Part shown: one piece after another, positions 53,462 to 64,000 of the stretch
How positions within the stretch are numbered: the first letter of the stretch is position 1
How the letters are laid out: each line of letters starts with the position of its first letter
Source: Floccularia luteovirens
Lineage: Eukaryota > Basidiomycota > Agaricomycetes > Agaricales > Squamanitaceae
DNA: 64,000 nt
Reading direction: 5' to 3'
Assembly (NCBI GenBank): GCA_009739215.1
Contig: VSJF01000007.1
Location: 434,001 to 498,000, forward strand
Made by a program: the position numbers and the translations under genes
The notes under the pieces: generated by a model
Databases searched by the model: none
Told to the model about the DNA's origin: nothing
What the model saw: the letters and a program-made list of their open reading frames with translations, nothing else

Positions 53462-56400
53462 TTATTTGGATGTGCGTCCCAACCCCAGTGCATCAGCGAT
53501 CTTGAAGAAAATGTCGACGCTGTTATCTACAGGCCCATGATGATTAGAGTCAAACAAGAGCCTTTCGCAAATGATTGTTACGTACAGACGCCTTTGAAGG
53601 CCTCGTTACCAGGCCCATTCGCAAACACAGATACATCTAATGACAAACATTATTGCTACCCTTCACTCGGGCAGAAAAACTTACCAGTTAACGAATGGAC
53701 GCCCTGCGCTTGAGAAACATCGAGTGTTCCAGCTATTCACATATAAATGAATATCATCACATTGCAGGCCGAATTTATCATTGCTTACCAACGGTGAACC
53801 CTGGATATGATATCGTGAGCATATTTTAGCCGTCAAGAAATAAATAAGACGCACCATCTGGATTATCCTTTGGGTTGACTACGAATCCTCCATCTGGACC
53901 CGTTGTTGCAGGTAAGCGCGGGCCATCCGTATTGAGCGCATATGTTTCTCGACTATCCGGGAATGTTAGTTACACACATATGAAATTCGCAGGCCATACT
54001 AACTGGTCCGGGTTTGCAGCAAATCCTCCCTAAAAATGAGAGAGCATGAGGACCTGCCAAACATAGGTCAATGAGACAAGACCCACAGCATATGCGTATC
54101 GTGGGTTCCATTGAACTGGGAAGTTAGGTCCCTCTGTACCAAACACCCTCGTCTGATTGCTCGGTAACGACCCTTCAGCAACTTGATATCCACTCAAGCC
54201 GGAATTAATGTATACACCAACTGGTAATAGTCAGATATCATTGCCACGCTAATTCAAACACATTCTACGCACTGGCATCTCGTTTTTTGCGATCATCCTT
54301 TTGTTCTTGGAGGTATTTAGTGTCAGCACTTCCAAAGACATCCTATGGATAATTCAGTCAGAATTGCGTCATGGCTTTATTCAGAAAAAAGCGAACAAAT
54401 CCGTGTCCGTGATCTGCAGTGACTACAATCAATGTGTCTTTGAGTTCCCCAATTTTGTCAAGATCTATCAACGAGGTTATTTCCTTGCCTATCAAGACCG
54501 GGGCGTATAACTCACGAGCTATTGTTGCACGGATGGTGTCATCGAGCTCAAGCAAATCTCCAAGCGCACGATCATAATCCAAGACATGCATCATCTTGTC
54601 AATACTTGCCGCCTCGGACCTAAGGTTTGAAGGGTCAGCAGATGATGTAGCAGAGTGTTAGGAACCTACATCATGAACCAGCCCTCGTCTTTCTTTGTGC
54701 GCTCCTGAAGGATATCAATTGCTTTTATTGTCATTTCCTTCAATCCTGGCTGGTCGGTGGCATCTGTTCCATCGCCATTAGGGCTGTTCTTTTGGCCTTT
54801 CAGGTTTTGTTTCAGAACCTACACAATTCAGTTAGACAAGATTGTGAGAAAATGTACGACACTAACGTTACGGTCTAGCCACTTCGCCCTGAGGACAAAA
54901 AATCATTAAAGAGATAAGCGAGGAATAATAAAAATTTTATGTACATATTTGAGACTGTAATACGACACAAATTCAGTCGCCATACCAACACCAAAGGCGA
55001 GAGAACATACTGGAGAAAATGCCAAGAGTCTTGTCTTTGTTGCTAGAAGATTGCATTTGCTTATTATTGAATACGACATTGTAACCTTTCTTTTGGAACG
55101 CTTTATAGAAATCCTGTCCTCCAGGTGATCCAGGACCAGCAATGAATTGTTCAGCTCCACCTCTGTTATTATCGTCATTAATTCATTAGTCCAATTGAAT
55201 AATGTGCTACTAACCCGAAAATAACATCTGGTTGTTGACATCCTGTCGGCCAAGGAATCGTCGAATTAAGTTCATTGGCGCTGTTCAAGTACTCGAAGAC
55301 CACAGCTTGAGCTTGGTCACCTGGAAAATTTCTTTAGTATCCTGCTGTCAATGGAATCCTGCCAACACTTACGATCACGAGTATGCGCACACAAAGCAGC
55401 TAACAAGGAGGGATCAATTTTCCATTTTTTGCAAAACAAGCAGACAGACTAACCAGGAGTGGCATCGGCTATGAAGGCAGTGGATACAATACCAACAGCA
55501 CCACCAATGCGACGGCGGAACAACTCCATAATAGTTTCGACCTTAGGGTCATCGAAAGAATTGGGAGACTAAAGCAACAATGGTGACTTGAGATATACGC
55601 GCAAAGCTTTACATGACTTACGCTGTCAGCCCACACATTGAGAGCGTTAACCGAAGATTTTTTCCCTGAATAAAGTGCTGTCGCGGAGTTTGCGGAATCG
55701 GTGATGAACGAATCAATTGAGTGTGTCATCTGACTGAAGTTTTACCTGAAATCAGCAACATGAATCCCTTAAGCAGGAAACATGGCTTACTGTCCAAGAC
55801 TTTCCATTTGATCCATTTGCATAAGGGTCTGGTAACGTCCGTTGATGGCTTTGTGTCCGATAAGGCGGGCTGCTGTGATCATAGCTTGTGTCATGCCTAG
55901 CAGGATCATCAATTTCATGCGATCACTACTCAAAATAAAAAACCTCACCATCTCCAATGAAGAAGAGAACATTCTTTGCAGTTCGTTTTTTTGAAGGCTC
56001 ACGGACCGTCCAGTGAGCCACAGTAGTTGAACCACTGTTAAATTTGAGGGTAGCGACATAATCTCCTGGCTGTGATGTTATGATGAGATGTTGATCGGGA
56101 TTATTTATAGTTATAAACTACCTGATGCAGAGCGAGCTAAGCATTGTGATCAATATGCGATTCGGTTAACAAGATCAAAATGAATTGCGTACAGCACGAT
56201 ATGCCTTGGAGGCTACGTTGACGATAGTCGGTGTATGCGCGTCCTTGGCAAACAGATCTTCGAAATATCTGTATGTATAAAGATTAGACCGGCGACAAAG
56301 TCCTTGATATAAATAGAGAAATAATTACGAGAAAGTCCACTTCTCAAGATGTGGTTCTTGTACACCAAAGAATTTTGATGCGTCCACGCAAGAGCCCTTT

Positions 56401-56642
56401 CCATTTGTTTGTATGCAAAATGAAAATTGCTCGTCAGGATTACCTTTGCGGGAGGCTTCGCTTCCGTTGACTGGGGCGTGTACTTCTAACCGAATATCAA
56501 AAAGTTGACCAGCAAGGAAATCCGTCTGATCTGGGGGAAACACGCAACCAAGCGTGGGGCAAGCACCGAGACGCTGGAATGTCTGCGCAGATACAGTGGA
56601 AATCCCTAGCAGAAGCGCAAGAGCGGTAGTGGGTCGCAACAT
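53462..56642 (-). CDS. Secreted alkaline phosphatase
   Basis: A zinc/magnesium phosphomonoesterase, secreted or vacuolar. Signal peptide MLRPTTALALLLGISTVSAQ. An N-terminal extension of about 150 residues precedes the catalytic core: NVLFFIGDGMTQAMITAARL (first metal Asp), DSFITDSANSATALYSGKKS (nucleophile Ser in the DSANSAT loop), DVIFGGGAEQFI, SEAASIDKMMHVLDYDRALG (equivalent to EGGRIDxxxH) and LIVVTADHGHGFDVFG (TADHxHG). The C-terminus is VDNSVDIFFKIADALGLGRT. More than ten introns, most under 70 bp. All core metal positions are present except that EAASIDKMM replaces EGGRIDHGH, as in some fungal and bacterial secreted enzymes. Exact exon ends in 53700-54300 and 54880-55100 were not all fixed. 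Confidence 0.85.
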
Positions 56643-57839
56643 GACTGCAAGTGTCAAGTTGGTTTTTAGCAAGAGGTGTAGACTTTTTATGAAGCTGAAC
56701 CTTCAACAGCTTTATATATTTTTTCCATTCTGATCGGATACCCTGTTGACAGAAGCTTCATCCAAGTATACCTGTCATATGTACATCAACCCGATGGCAG
56801 GAATTTCTCATCTCCTTTTTTGCAACTGAGCTATCACATTACCGACACTACACGTTCGTTAACAATCAAATGGCAACAATCCCGAGTGTTACGCGCTAGG
56901 AACGAATTAATAAAGAAAGCTGGGCATGATAAGATATGTATATTCTTAATGACGACTGTTGTGGGGCTTGAAGCTTGAAGAGCGATGAGCTGAAGGCAAA
57001 GAATCAGATTCACGTTGATGGGTACAAACGTGCTATGACAGAAAAGGGAACCGTGTAATCAGCCATGGTAACAAAGACACCACATGATAATTCAGTTATG
57101 GCTGTTTGTGGAAAATGTGCGCCTGTTGTATTGACATTGCCCACTTCTGTCACAACCATGGAGTGAGAAGAGGAATGTGCCTCGCAAACGATATTATTAG
57201 ATTGCTCTGGGCAAACGGTGCATATGGTCTTCACATTGTGGTTTGATGCCAAGCAAAATGCGCTCGTATGCGTTGAACGTCCGAGTGTTCTTTCCATAAT
57301 ATTTGATTCCAATTGTTGCAGGTGCGTCTTGACATGTGAACCCATTCAGTTGTGCAAATCTTTGTGGCGTTGTTGTTGGAAACGTGTGTTGCTAACGTGT
57401 TTTTCCAACTTACAGAGGTATAAGTGACAGTGCAAAGCTAAACATAAATCAAAGCAAGATCATACTTTGAGAGCTTCTGCCATGTGAGGATGTGAAGTGT
57501 GGAGAACAATCTCCTACCTAATGCAGAGTCAATGTCTCACAAACTGTCAAGCATGAGTGCTGGCCGTACCTTACTGATGGTGTGCATCGATGAAAAGATG
57601 TGGCTGTCGAGAAACCTTATGCACGTATAAGTATAGTATAGCAGGTGCTTTGCAACTAGCGGGAGAACGTCGAGAAAATTCCACAAATCATGATGAACGT
57701 GTAGTGCAATCAAGTACAATCAGATGCCAGCGCTCGAAACCGATTCTTTTGTTGCTTGTCTCTTCACTGGCAATATTTCCGTAAGCGTATGTCGTCAATG
57801 ATGTTGAATGCCGGATTCAGGGATTATGAGAAAAAAACA
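56643..57839. other. Intergenic, no convincing gene
   Basis: CAGCTTTATATATTTTTTCC at about 56707-56726 is a likely TATA for the alkaline phosphatase. A 111-codon minus-strand frame (57345-57010, from an ATG) lacks family sequence, introns or signal, and is not called. Nothing else was seen. Confidence 0.4.
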
Positions 57840-57919
57840 TGAGTCGACCCAGGCTCGAACTGAGGACCTTCTGTGAACTGATGTTAGACAGATGCGATAA
57901 CCAACTACGCCATCGACCC
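57840..57919 (-). tRNA. tRNA-Val(AAC) with a 6-nt intron
   Basis: Read on the minus strand from 57919: acceptor GGGTCGA pairs with TCGACTC (one G-T), discriminator A at 57840. D stem GCG/CGC, with TGGCGTAGTTGG fitting the A box. Anticodon stem TCTGT/ACAGA is perfect. T arm CTCAG TTCGAGC CTGGG fits the B box. The anticodon loop is 13 nt (CTAACATCAGTTC). Taking T33, anticodon AAC and A37, a 6-nt intron TCAGTT remains before C38, the normal intron position. Without it the tRNA is 74 nt. A run of seven T just downstream (forward A run near 57831) is the pol III terminator. Isotype is inferred from the loop. Confidence 0.82.
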
Positions 57920-58604
57920 CTTAATTCTTTCGTGTTTCATCCTTCAGTATTGAATAAGTATAGGATAAATACTATTAAGTGGACTTAACATTCTTTACTG
58001 CTAATAAATTAAATGACACCCAAGGTAACAACTCTACGAATCACATATTTCTATTTCCATACATATTTTTCGTCCTTGCAAGTAACCATGCAAAGTGCAA
58101 GGGAGTTTTGTATACAAACGTAATAATTCCGTTTAAATGTCTCAACTTTTTCCTTCCAACTTGACGCCAGGCACCAGGTTGGGATTTTCCGTGATTTCGT
58201 TCTGTTTTAGTAAACTGGGGTATTTAGGGGGTCGGAGCTTGCCAGAAAGATTGCCGGGTGCCGGGAGTATCAATAGACGATAATGATGGGCCTCAGAATG
58301 GGTATAATTTCCACGTATGAAAGTATGAGGGGAAATGTAAAAAAATGGAATGGTTGGCTAGAGTAATTTTAGCTGGTCAGCATGGTCAGGTAATGTCATA
58401 TAAGATGCGCACCGAGCGAAGAGAGAGATATATAAAATGGAAATGGGAAAATCTTGAACACCTAGTTGTGCTATTAGAGAATATTTCAATTCTGATGTTG
58501 GTTTACTCACAATGTAGGGAACAATTTGGACCCGCAGGGGCGCGGAATTTCAGGAAGAGTGAATGGTTGAAAAAATGGAAGAATGGGAATTGATATCAAA
58601 TAGT
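57920..58604. other. Intergenic, no gene seen
   Basis: This is 685 bp upstream of the tRNA on its strand and downstream of the next minus-strand gene. Short frames only. Confidence 0.35.
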
Positions 58605-61162
58605 TCAAACAACGCACTCGATCCTTCTTGGACATCCGAACACGCGGTTGCGGGCCGACTTTAGTAAATGAAGAATGGTGATACCAATGACTATCAGCCA
58701 ACTAAGCAAGTCGAACTGTGGCCATAAAATGCCCGAGCCTGGAAGATAGGCGCATGCAGCCCTAGTTGCACAACTTGGGAGCCTTCGTAGCACCAGAGTC
58801 AATGAAGGGTCTGCGTCACTTGAAGCGTCCGAAGTACACTCCCCAGATGGGAAAACTTCCTTGGGTACGACCAGATTGACGTGGGAACAGAGATATACAG
58901 GTGGTGCGAGCAAGATACGAGGACTCAAACGTGTGATGGAGGGGATAATGGCTTGATTTGATTGGCGTAGTGGGTGGGGTCCGAAAATAGTGGTTCTATT
59001 GATAGCTGAAGGAGCGACGGCGTTAAAAGACAAGTGGGAGACATCATCAATGTAATTGATAGATTGGTTCGTTATGAAATACGAGGGGGTGACAGGAATA
59101 GGAGCAGAAGATGTCTGCAGTCTATGATTAAAAGGCGTCATCGGGAAAGCGGTATCTCCAATCTCTGTGTTATCCATTACACCCGATAAATTACACTTAG
59201 AGTAAAATTCATTTCCTTGGTAAATAAGAACATCAAAAATTGAGGTTATATAGACGCTATGCTATAGTACTCACTGGATGAATATCCAAACTTAGCGTTA
59301 CCACACGTCCTATGTTAGTATTGAGAAACTTTGTAAAAAGTGATTAATCAAATCACATACAACTTCGCAAACAGTTCGTATCCACGTAGTTGGGGAATAA
59401 TGAATCGTTCGTCAATTCTGATGCGAAGCTGATGAACAAATGAGATAATAAGCCAGAGACTCCCTGAGAGAAAAACTAGTGATGACTTACAGCACCGGTA
59501 CAACACTCCGATATTTGACTCATGACTGAAGCTAGATGATCAGTTAATGACATTGTTTGTATCATTTCAACAGCTTTGTCCCTTTGCCAGGGAATCTATA
59601 TATAACAGATGATCTGTCAGTAAAATACGGTCTAAGAATACTATTATTACGAACCTTCTCTCGACACACCTCAAGATTGAAGACAATGACCCCAACTTTG
59701 AGATTGAGAGTAAGAATGAATCCATGTGGTTGTAAACACTTCAGCCCATGCCACCCTTGATAACGATCACAAAGGCTAGAGAGCTTAGATATAGTCCTGA
59801 TCACAGACGATCGAGGATTCCTCAAAGCAAAAGAAGGGGTAAACAAGATGGTTCTTGGTACTGTGATCCCTCGGAGATTATGATAATTCGTGGCTTCAGG
59901 CTGTACAGACATCCCACGTTTTGCAATAACAAGATCTGGCGGGTAAACCAGTTTGGTAAAAAAGATCGATTCCTTCCTTTGCTGGGAAACACGTTCCGAT
60001 AACCCAGGCCCTGTTTGTTTGGGAGCATGGTAACGCATCTGGTCAGTTTTCTCGGGATCCTGGAGGTCCTCATGCCATTTTGTTTGAACGCCTGTGTTGA
60101 TCACCCGAGGTGAACGTCTTCGAATCTTTTGGACACACTTGGTTACTTTTACAGGGGCTGACATAGCTGAGCGTATGATTCCAAATTTGAATTTATGCGA
60201 TGCTGCGGTTGCGAGACGGGGACGATGAACTTCAAAGTCTGAGCGGAGACTGTACCGACTGCGACTTGGGAAACTCTGTCAAGGAGATTGGTTAAATAAA
60301 ACGTTATAGGTAATGACACTACATACTTGATCGACTGTATTGATATGGGAATAGACTCTCTGGCGAGTGCTACCGGATATCTTGGACTTTTGAAACGACG
60401 GTAAGGTATGGTCATTGAACGTGAACAAGATGGAGGCTGACTGCTCCTTTGCGATGTCACCAGTGCGTGTAGCTCCTCCCTATGGAACACAATGTCAGTA
60501 TAAATATATGCAATATGAGAAAAGAACGCACATCTTCTTTGAAAACATAGTTCAACACTCCCTGCATAATAAATTGGTGATAATCACTATGAATGATAAA
60601 AGTGGGTTAACCTTGTCATCCAAGTCTTCCTGGTTGACGTTCAAACTCGGAGAGTCATGAATTGTGGCTTTGATAAGCTTAGAGTTGATTGCCATGTCGG
60701 TAACCTTGAGTAGAAGATGAGTGTTCAGTATACGAACCTTCAGCAAGGCACTTACCTTGAAAGGATCTTCAAGGGCATCTTCATGGTTAACGACATCAGT
60801 GCAATGGTCTACTGATGGCGTTTGTATTGGAGGCTCTGAAATAATTACATTCCAAAGGTCCTGGATATAGAGATTAATAAATGACAATGCTGGAAAACGA
60901 GATATCATACCATTTCTGCCACCGCCCTTTCTACTTCTTCCAACGTTCGGGTAGTTGGGTTATTAGAGAAAAAGGGGACAAATATCTTTGAAGAAGACAC
61001 GGAAGGATGGAATCTCGACAGCATCGTTAGGCAAGGACAGTGACGTAAGGCAAAGAGTGAATATCCAGATGGTATATAGGATGGAGGGAAATATTGAATA
61101 GGTCCCAGTCTTATATAGAGGTGTGGCTGCCAGTCTTTTCTGAAAACAGTGTCAGCCGCCAT
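58605..61162 (-). CDS. Hypothetical protein with C-terminal membrane segment
   Basis: Not recognised. About ten exons read as one gene because each junction keeps phase. It starts MAADTVFRKDWQPHLYIRLG, then PIQYFPPSYIPSGYSLFALR and TRTLEEVERAVAEM. Short exons follow (EPPIQTPSVDHCTDVVNHED, INSKLIKATIHDSPSLNVNQ) and a basic block KVTKCVQKIRRRSPRVIN. An ordered middle follows: SIFFTKLVYPPDLVIAKRGM, LSSLCDRYQGWHGLKCLQPH, GFILTLNLKVGVIVFNLEVC and IPWQRDKAVEMIQTMSLTDH. Near the C-terminus LLSWLIVIGITILHLLK is a membrane helix. Ends RIECVV with TGA at 58605-58607. A tail-type anchor and no signal peptide suggest the bulk faces the cytosol. Models around 59180-59560 are least certain. Confidence 0.55.
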
Positions 61163-61618
61163 CCCACGAACAACGGATGTCGGGTGGTTGATAACGTAGT
61201 GACTGGACAAGTCAGACAAGATTCAAATATCTATTGCATATCAAGTTATAATCCAATAACTTATAAACTGAGCACAAGCAAAAAATTAGCGTTGCTGAGC
61301 GAGCTGAATCGGCCAGACACAAACCATGGGATCTTCAGGCCGACGTCAGGACAATCAAGTTAAAATTTTGATGATTCTCTATACCGCATATTATCCATGT
61401 TGGTACTCTAACGAGTAAATTCTTCCATTGAAATTTGCATTCACCAAAATGGGCTACAATAATGCCTTGTTAACGAAACCAGAGGAAACCGACAATTATG
61501 TCGAATGGCGCTATTGGCGGTTCCACCGCCAGAAATACCGCATACTGGGGAAAGTGTCGATAGATGCATCCTTAAATTTGATAGGACAAGATAGGTATAA
61601 CGTCGCCTCAAATAAAAA
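61163..61618. other. Intergenic, no gene seen
   Basis: This is 456 bp between the end of BUD13 and the start of the hypothetical gene, both on the minus strand. Nothing was recognised. Confidence 0.35.
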
Positions 61619-62671
61619 CTACATGTCGTCCACGCTCCACTGATAGCTTTCAAGATTCAAGCGTTTTTTGGAATTCTTGCTCTGGAATAGTTTCTTTTCG
61701 AAACCATTCCCTCTGTCTATATGCATATAGAGGGGGGTTGAGCTTCTCAATTAGTTAATTTTCGAGATTTTTCACGCACCAACACCATCCCATCTATATC
61801 CTGGCTTTATTCCGAACCGGTTTGGAGGTGGTGGAGGCCCAGTATATTGTGGTTTTCTTGGTCCTTTAGCTCTCTTTTTCTATTAACAGAAGCAAGAGAC
61901 AGAAAATCAGCACGAGTATGCTTTACTGGAGAGGGTAATACTTACCGTTAAGAACGCTGCAGCCGGGTCGTTCCACAGTTCCTTGGACTTCAGGTCTTCA
62001 TTCAGATCTTGATCATCGGCATAGGTCGCAAATCCCCTCCGCCTTTGCCTCTCTAACTCCAGGCGTTCGCGTTCCTTTTCCTCCTTCTGGATAAGTCCTT
62101 TACCCCACTCCATTTTCTTCGCTTCCATCTCCTCTCGTTCACGTTTCAGACGAGCCGCCTCTGCACGCGCTGCCTTTGTGTCAATTTTTCGTCCTGTGGC
62201 ATCACGGTACACAGTCTCTTGTGCGCGTGCGATTTCCTCTTCTGTCACTATATGTGCATCTGGATCCACATTTTGCGGGAGAACTTTTTTCAATTGTTGC
62301 GCAGTTACTAAACCTCCTACAAATGGTGCTGAGTCCACCACCATGGGTTGTTCGTCCTCTCTTGGTGGGGTTTCTTCCTTGACCATGCTTGAACTTAAAC
62401 CATCTTGTACTGTTACCCAACTAGAGCCCTCATCCGTTTGTCCGACCTTCCGCTTTTTGAAGCCCCTGTCCTTTTCAATTACAGCTTCGTCCAAATCATC
62501 ATTCTCCTCTTTAGCTTCGTCACCCCACCCGGCATCCTCATCCCGAATTCCAATTTGTGAAGAGCTTGATTCTGTTGTTTTTCGTTTCTTTTTCTTTTGC
62601 GGAGCTGTTCTTGACAGGATGGCGTCAGCCTTTGGGCCAGACATGTACTTTTCGGCTAGATATGCCTTCAT
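61619..62671 (-). CDS. BUD13: Pre-mRNA splicing factor Bud13/Cwc26 (RES complex)
   Basis: Bud13 with Snu17 and Pml1 forms the RES complex, which helps splicing and nuclear retention of unspliced RNA. ATG 62671 gives [20 protein letters not shown], then a Lys-rich patch ([11 protein letters not shown]) and an acidic linker. Next are [40 protein letters not shown] and [20 protein letters not shown], followed across an intron by [20 protein letters not shown] and [14 protein letters not shown] final intron (donor GTGCGT) joins GV to [19 protein letters not shown] and ends YQWSVDDM. Without that splice the frame stops early as GVGA, so it is required for the canonical C-terminus. TAG is at 61619-61621. 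Confidence 0.93.
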
Positions 62672-62987
62672 ATTCGACGTTATGGAAGGTATCTGAGATT
62701 ATTGTATCATGTACGAGTACAATACGTCGAATTTCCAGATGAGGCTCCCAATTCGGGATTGGTCACATGACCCGGTAATGGCCTTCTCCGGACCTGACCG
62801 ATATAGTATGAGCTTGAGCTTGGATACCACATTATGGATCTACCAGCATAGTATCGATCCACAGAATCCTATTCCATTAAGTGTTCGTGCGTACAACAAA
62901 TAGACCATAGTATAATACATATCGTAATTGAGGAAGATGCATGCAGTTTTGTCATCAACGGATTAAAGTGAGAAATTCTATATCATC
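62672..62987. other. Intergenic, no gene seen
   Basis: This is 316 bp between two minus-strand genes. No feature was recognised. Confidence 0.35.
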
Positions 62988-64000
62988 TTATGTGGAAGTT
63001 TGGTTTGCCTCTTCTGCGCGAAGCACTTCAGTAACAGGAGTGTATCCATATTCAGACGATCCGGAAATTCTTTCTTCTTCGTCTTGCCTGGGCATGTGTG
63101 TCATCGCAATGTCTCCTGTGACAGGATGTACCTGGCTCAGAAGCAAAACGATAGAGAATAGTAGACATGCGGCAAGCACAAACATAGCTTCTGGGAAGTA
63201 GGCTACCGTTGAACTGTACGTGAGTGCATACACATATGGCTATTAAATTTCCGTAAGTATAATCTATTGCCAAAAACAAAAAGTACCGACCGAGATTATA
63301 TGCGAGATTGCTTGAAGGACTGCTAATGCCCCAAACAAGGCACCGACCTCAGAGCCATTGCCACCTGCATGCAAGCACACAGCAGCCAATGAATGTAAGG
63401 CTGGGTTACCTCCAGATGTAAATGATGATAGACAAGAGAGACCAATGAACGTGATTTGCGACTTGTTTCTGGTCACGGCTACTAGGCTGTCTGCGAGTCC
63501 ATCTACAGCGAGGGAACATTGCACTAGAATTCGGTCGAATTTCAGTTCCGCCGCAATTTCGGGTGAACCCGGTGTCAATTTTGTAGAGCTAGTGGTTTTA
63601 GGCTTGAAGTATGATATAATAACTAAATGGGATTGGCACAGAAACTGTAAACAATAGATGCATGCACTTACTTGGAAGAAAGACAAGGAGGTTGAATGCC
63701 CTAGAGATCCAGAGTGTTGACATGTAATAGCCCAGCTGCAGTCAATGCATGAGATGCGAAGAGGAGATGCTCGGAATAAGGTACTAACTTGAGCAGTTGT
63801 CCAGTCATAGACATGTTCTGCATAAAGATATTTAGCTGAGTAAACACCCTAGAAAAGCTTATAAGGAAAAAAAAAATCTTTAAAATAATTTAAAGGCGCA
63901 CAGTGGACACGGTATAAAGAAACATCCCTAAACCAGCCAGAGTCATGTTCCAGTTCCTTCTGGCGGAGCCAGGAATCCGGCGGGGTGCAAACATTGAGAT
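62988..64000 (-). CDS. C-terminal part of an MFS transporter, cut by window edge
   Basis: A membrane transporter continuing beyond the right edge. Reading in from base 64000: MFAPRRIPGSARRNWNMTLA, GLGMFLYTVST, then YDWTTAQLGYYMSTLWISRA, FNLLVFLPSK, and after an intron a hydrophilic loop (KPKTTSSTKLTPGSPEIAAE). Then SQITFIGLSCLSSFTSGGNP, ALHSLAAVCLHAGGNGSEVG, ALFGALAVLQAISHIIS, TYSSTVAYFPEAMFVLAACL, LFSIVLLLSQVHP. At least six helices are visible. The order AQLGYYMSTLW...GALFGALAVLQAISHIIS fits MFS carriers of the tetracycline-resistance/HIAT1-like group. The tail is acidic and ends ANQTST with TAA at 62988-62990. Substrate unknown. Confidence 0.75.

Noticed and set aside
57010..57345. A 111-codon minus-strand frame from an ATG
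   Set aside because: No family sequence, signal peptide, splice partners or clear promoter; composition looks random.
61780..61800. BUD13 ending as GYRWDGVGA
   Set aside because: A GTGCGT donor at this point and a downstream acceptor give the canonical [12 protein letters not shown]...WSVDDM end.

Overview
This is a piece of nuclear chromosome from a filamentous basidiomycete, most likely a wood- or litter-decaying member of the Agaricomycetes. The reasons are dense genes on both strands, many introns of about 45-75 bp with GT...AG ends, secreted GH10 xylanases (one with a fungal CBM1), a Bud13/Cwc26 splicing factor, a Sur7/PalI membrane protein and a SUN-domain protein. Gene models were built by hand-splicing: an intron was accepted when it restored a recognisable family sequence and the exon phases added up. 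No prophage, CRISPR array or secondary-metabolite cluster is visible.

Left part (1-10 kb): the start of a possible Pex11-like gene runs off the left edge. Two tandem GH10 xylanases follow, then a HEN1-type small-RNA methyltransferase, V-ATPase subunit e, and a third GH10 xylanase with an N-terminal CBM1. 10-20 kb: a tail-anchored protein that may be a Pex26-like peroxin, a type II-like DnaJ, a small basic unknown protein, the Rai1/DXO decapping nuclease, and a Whi5/Nrm1-like G1/S regulator. 20-30 kb: a Sur7/PalI protein assembled from five exons, an MFS sugar-type transporter, a cytochrome b5 protein, an unknown Arg/Ser/Pro-rich protein, and a membrane-anchored Shewanella-like protein phosphatase.

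30-42 kb: two paralogous ABHD1/3-Eht1-type alpha/beta hydrolases flank a tiny Trp-rich gene. A small predicted mitochondrial protein containing a 12-nt microexon follows, then PP2A catalytic subunit divergent from CCT5, and two tandem copies of an uncharacterised repeat element. 42-64 kb: a divergent AGC-like kinase, a Sec14-like protein and a prolyl aminopeptidase sharing a short divergent promoter, a SUN-domain protein, a secreted alkaline phosphatase, a tRNA-Val(AAC) with a 6-nt intron, a large unknown protein with one membrane segment, Bud13, and an MFS transporter cut by the right edge.

Most genes are ordinary housekeeping genes with no operon logic. The functionally coherent parts are the xylanase cluster, the duplicated hydrolases and the divergent gene pairs. 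The least understood parts are the repeat pair, the small spliced genes, the unknown proteins and the fungal HEN1.
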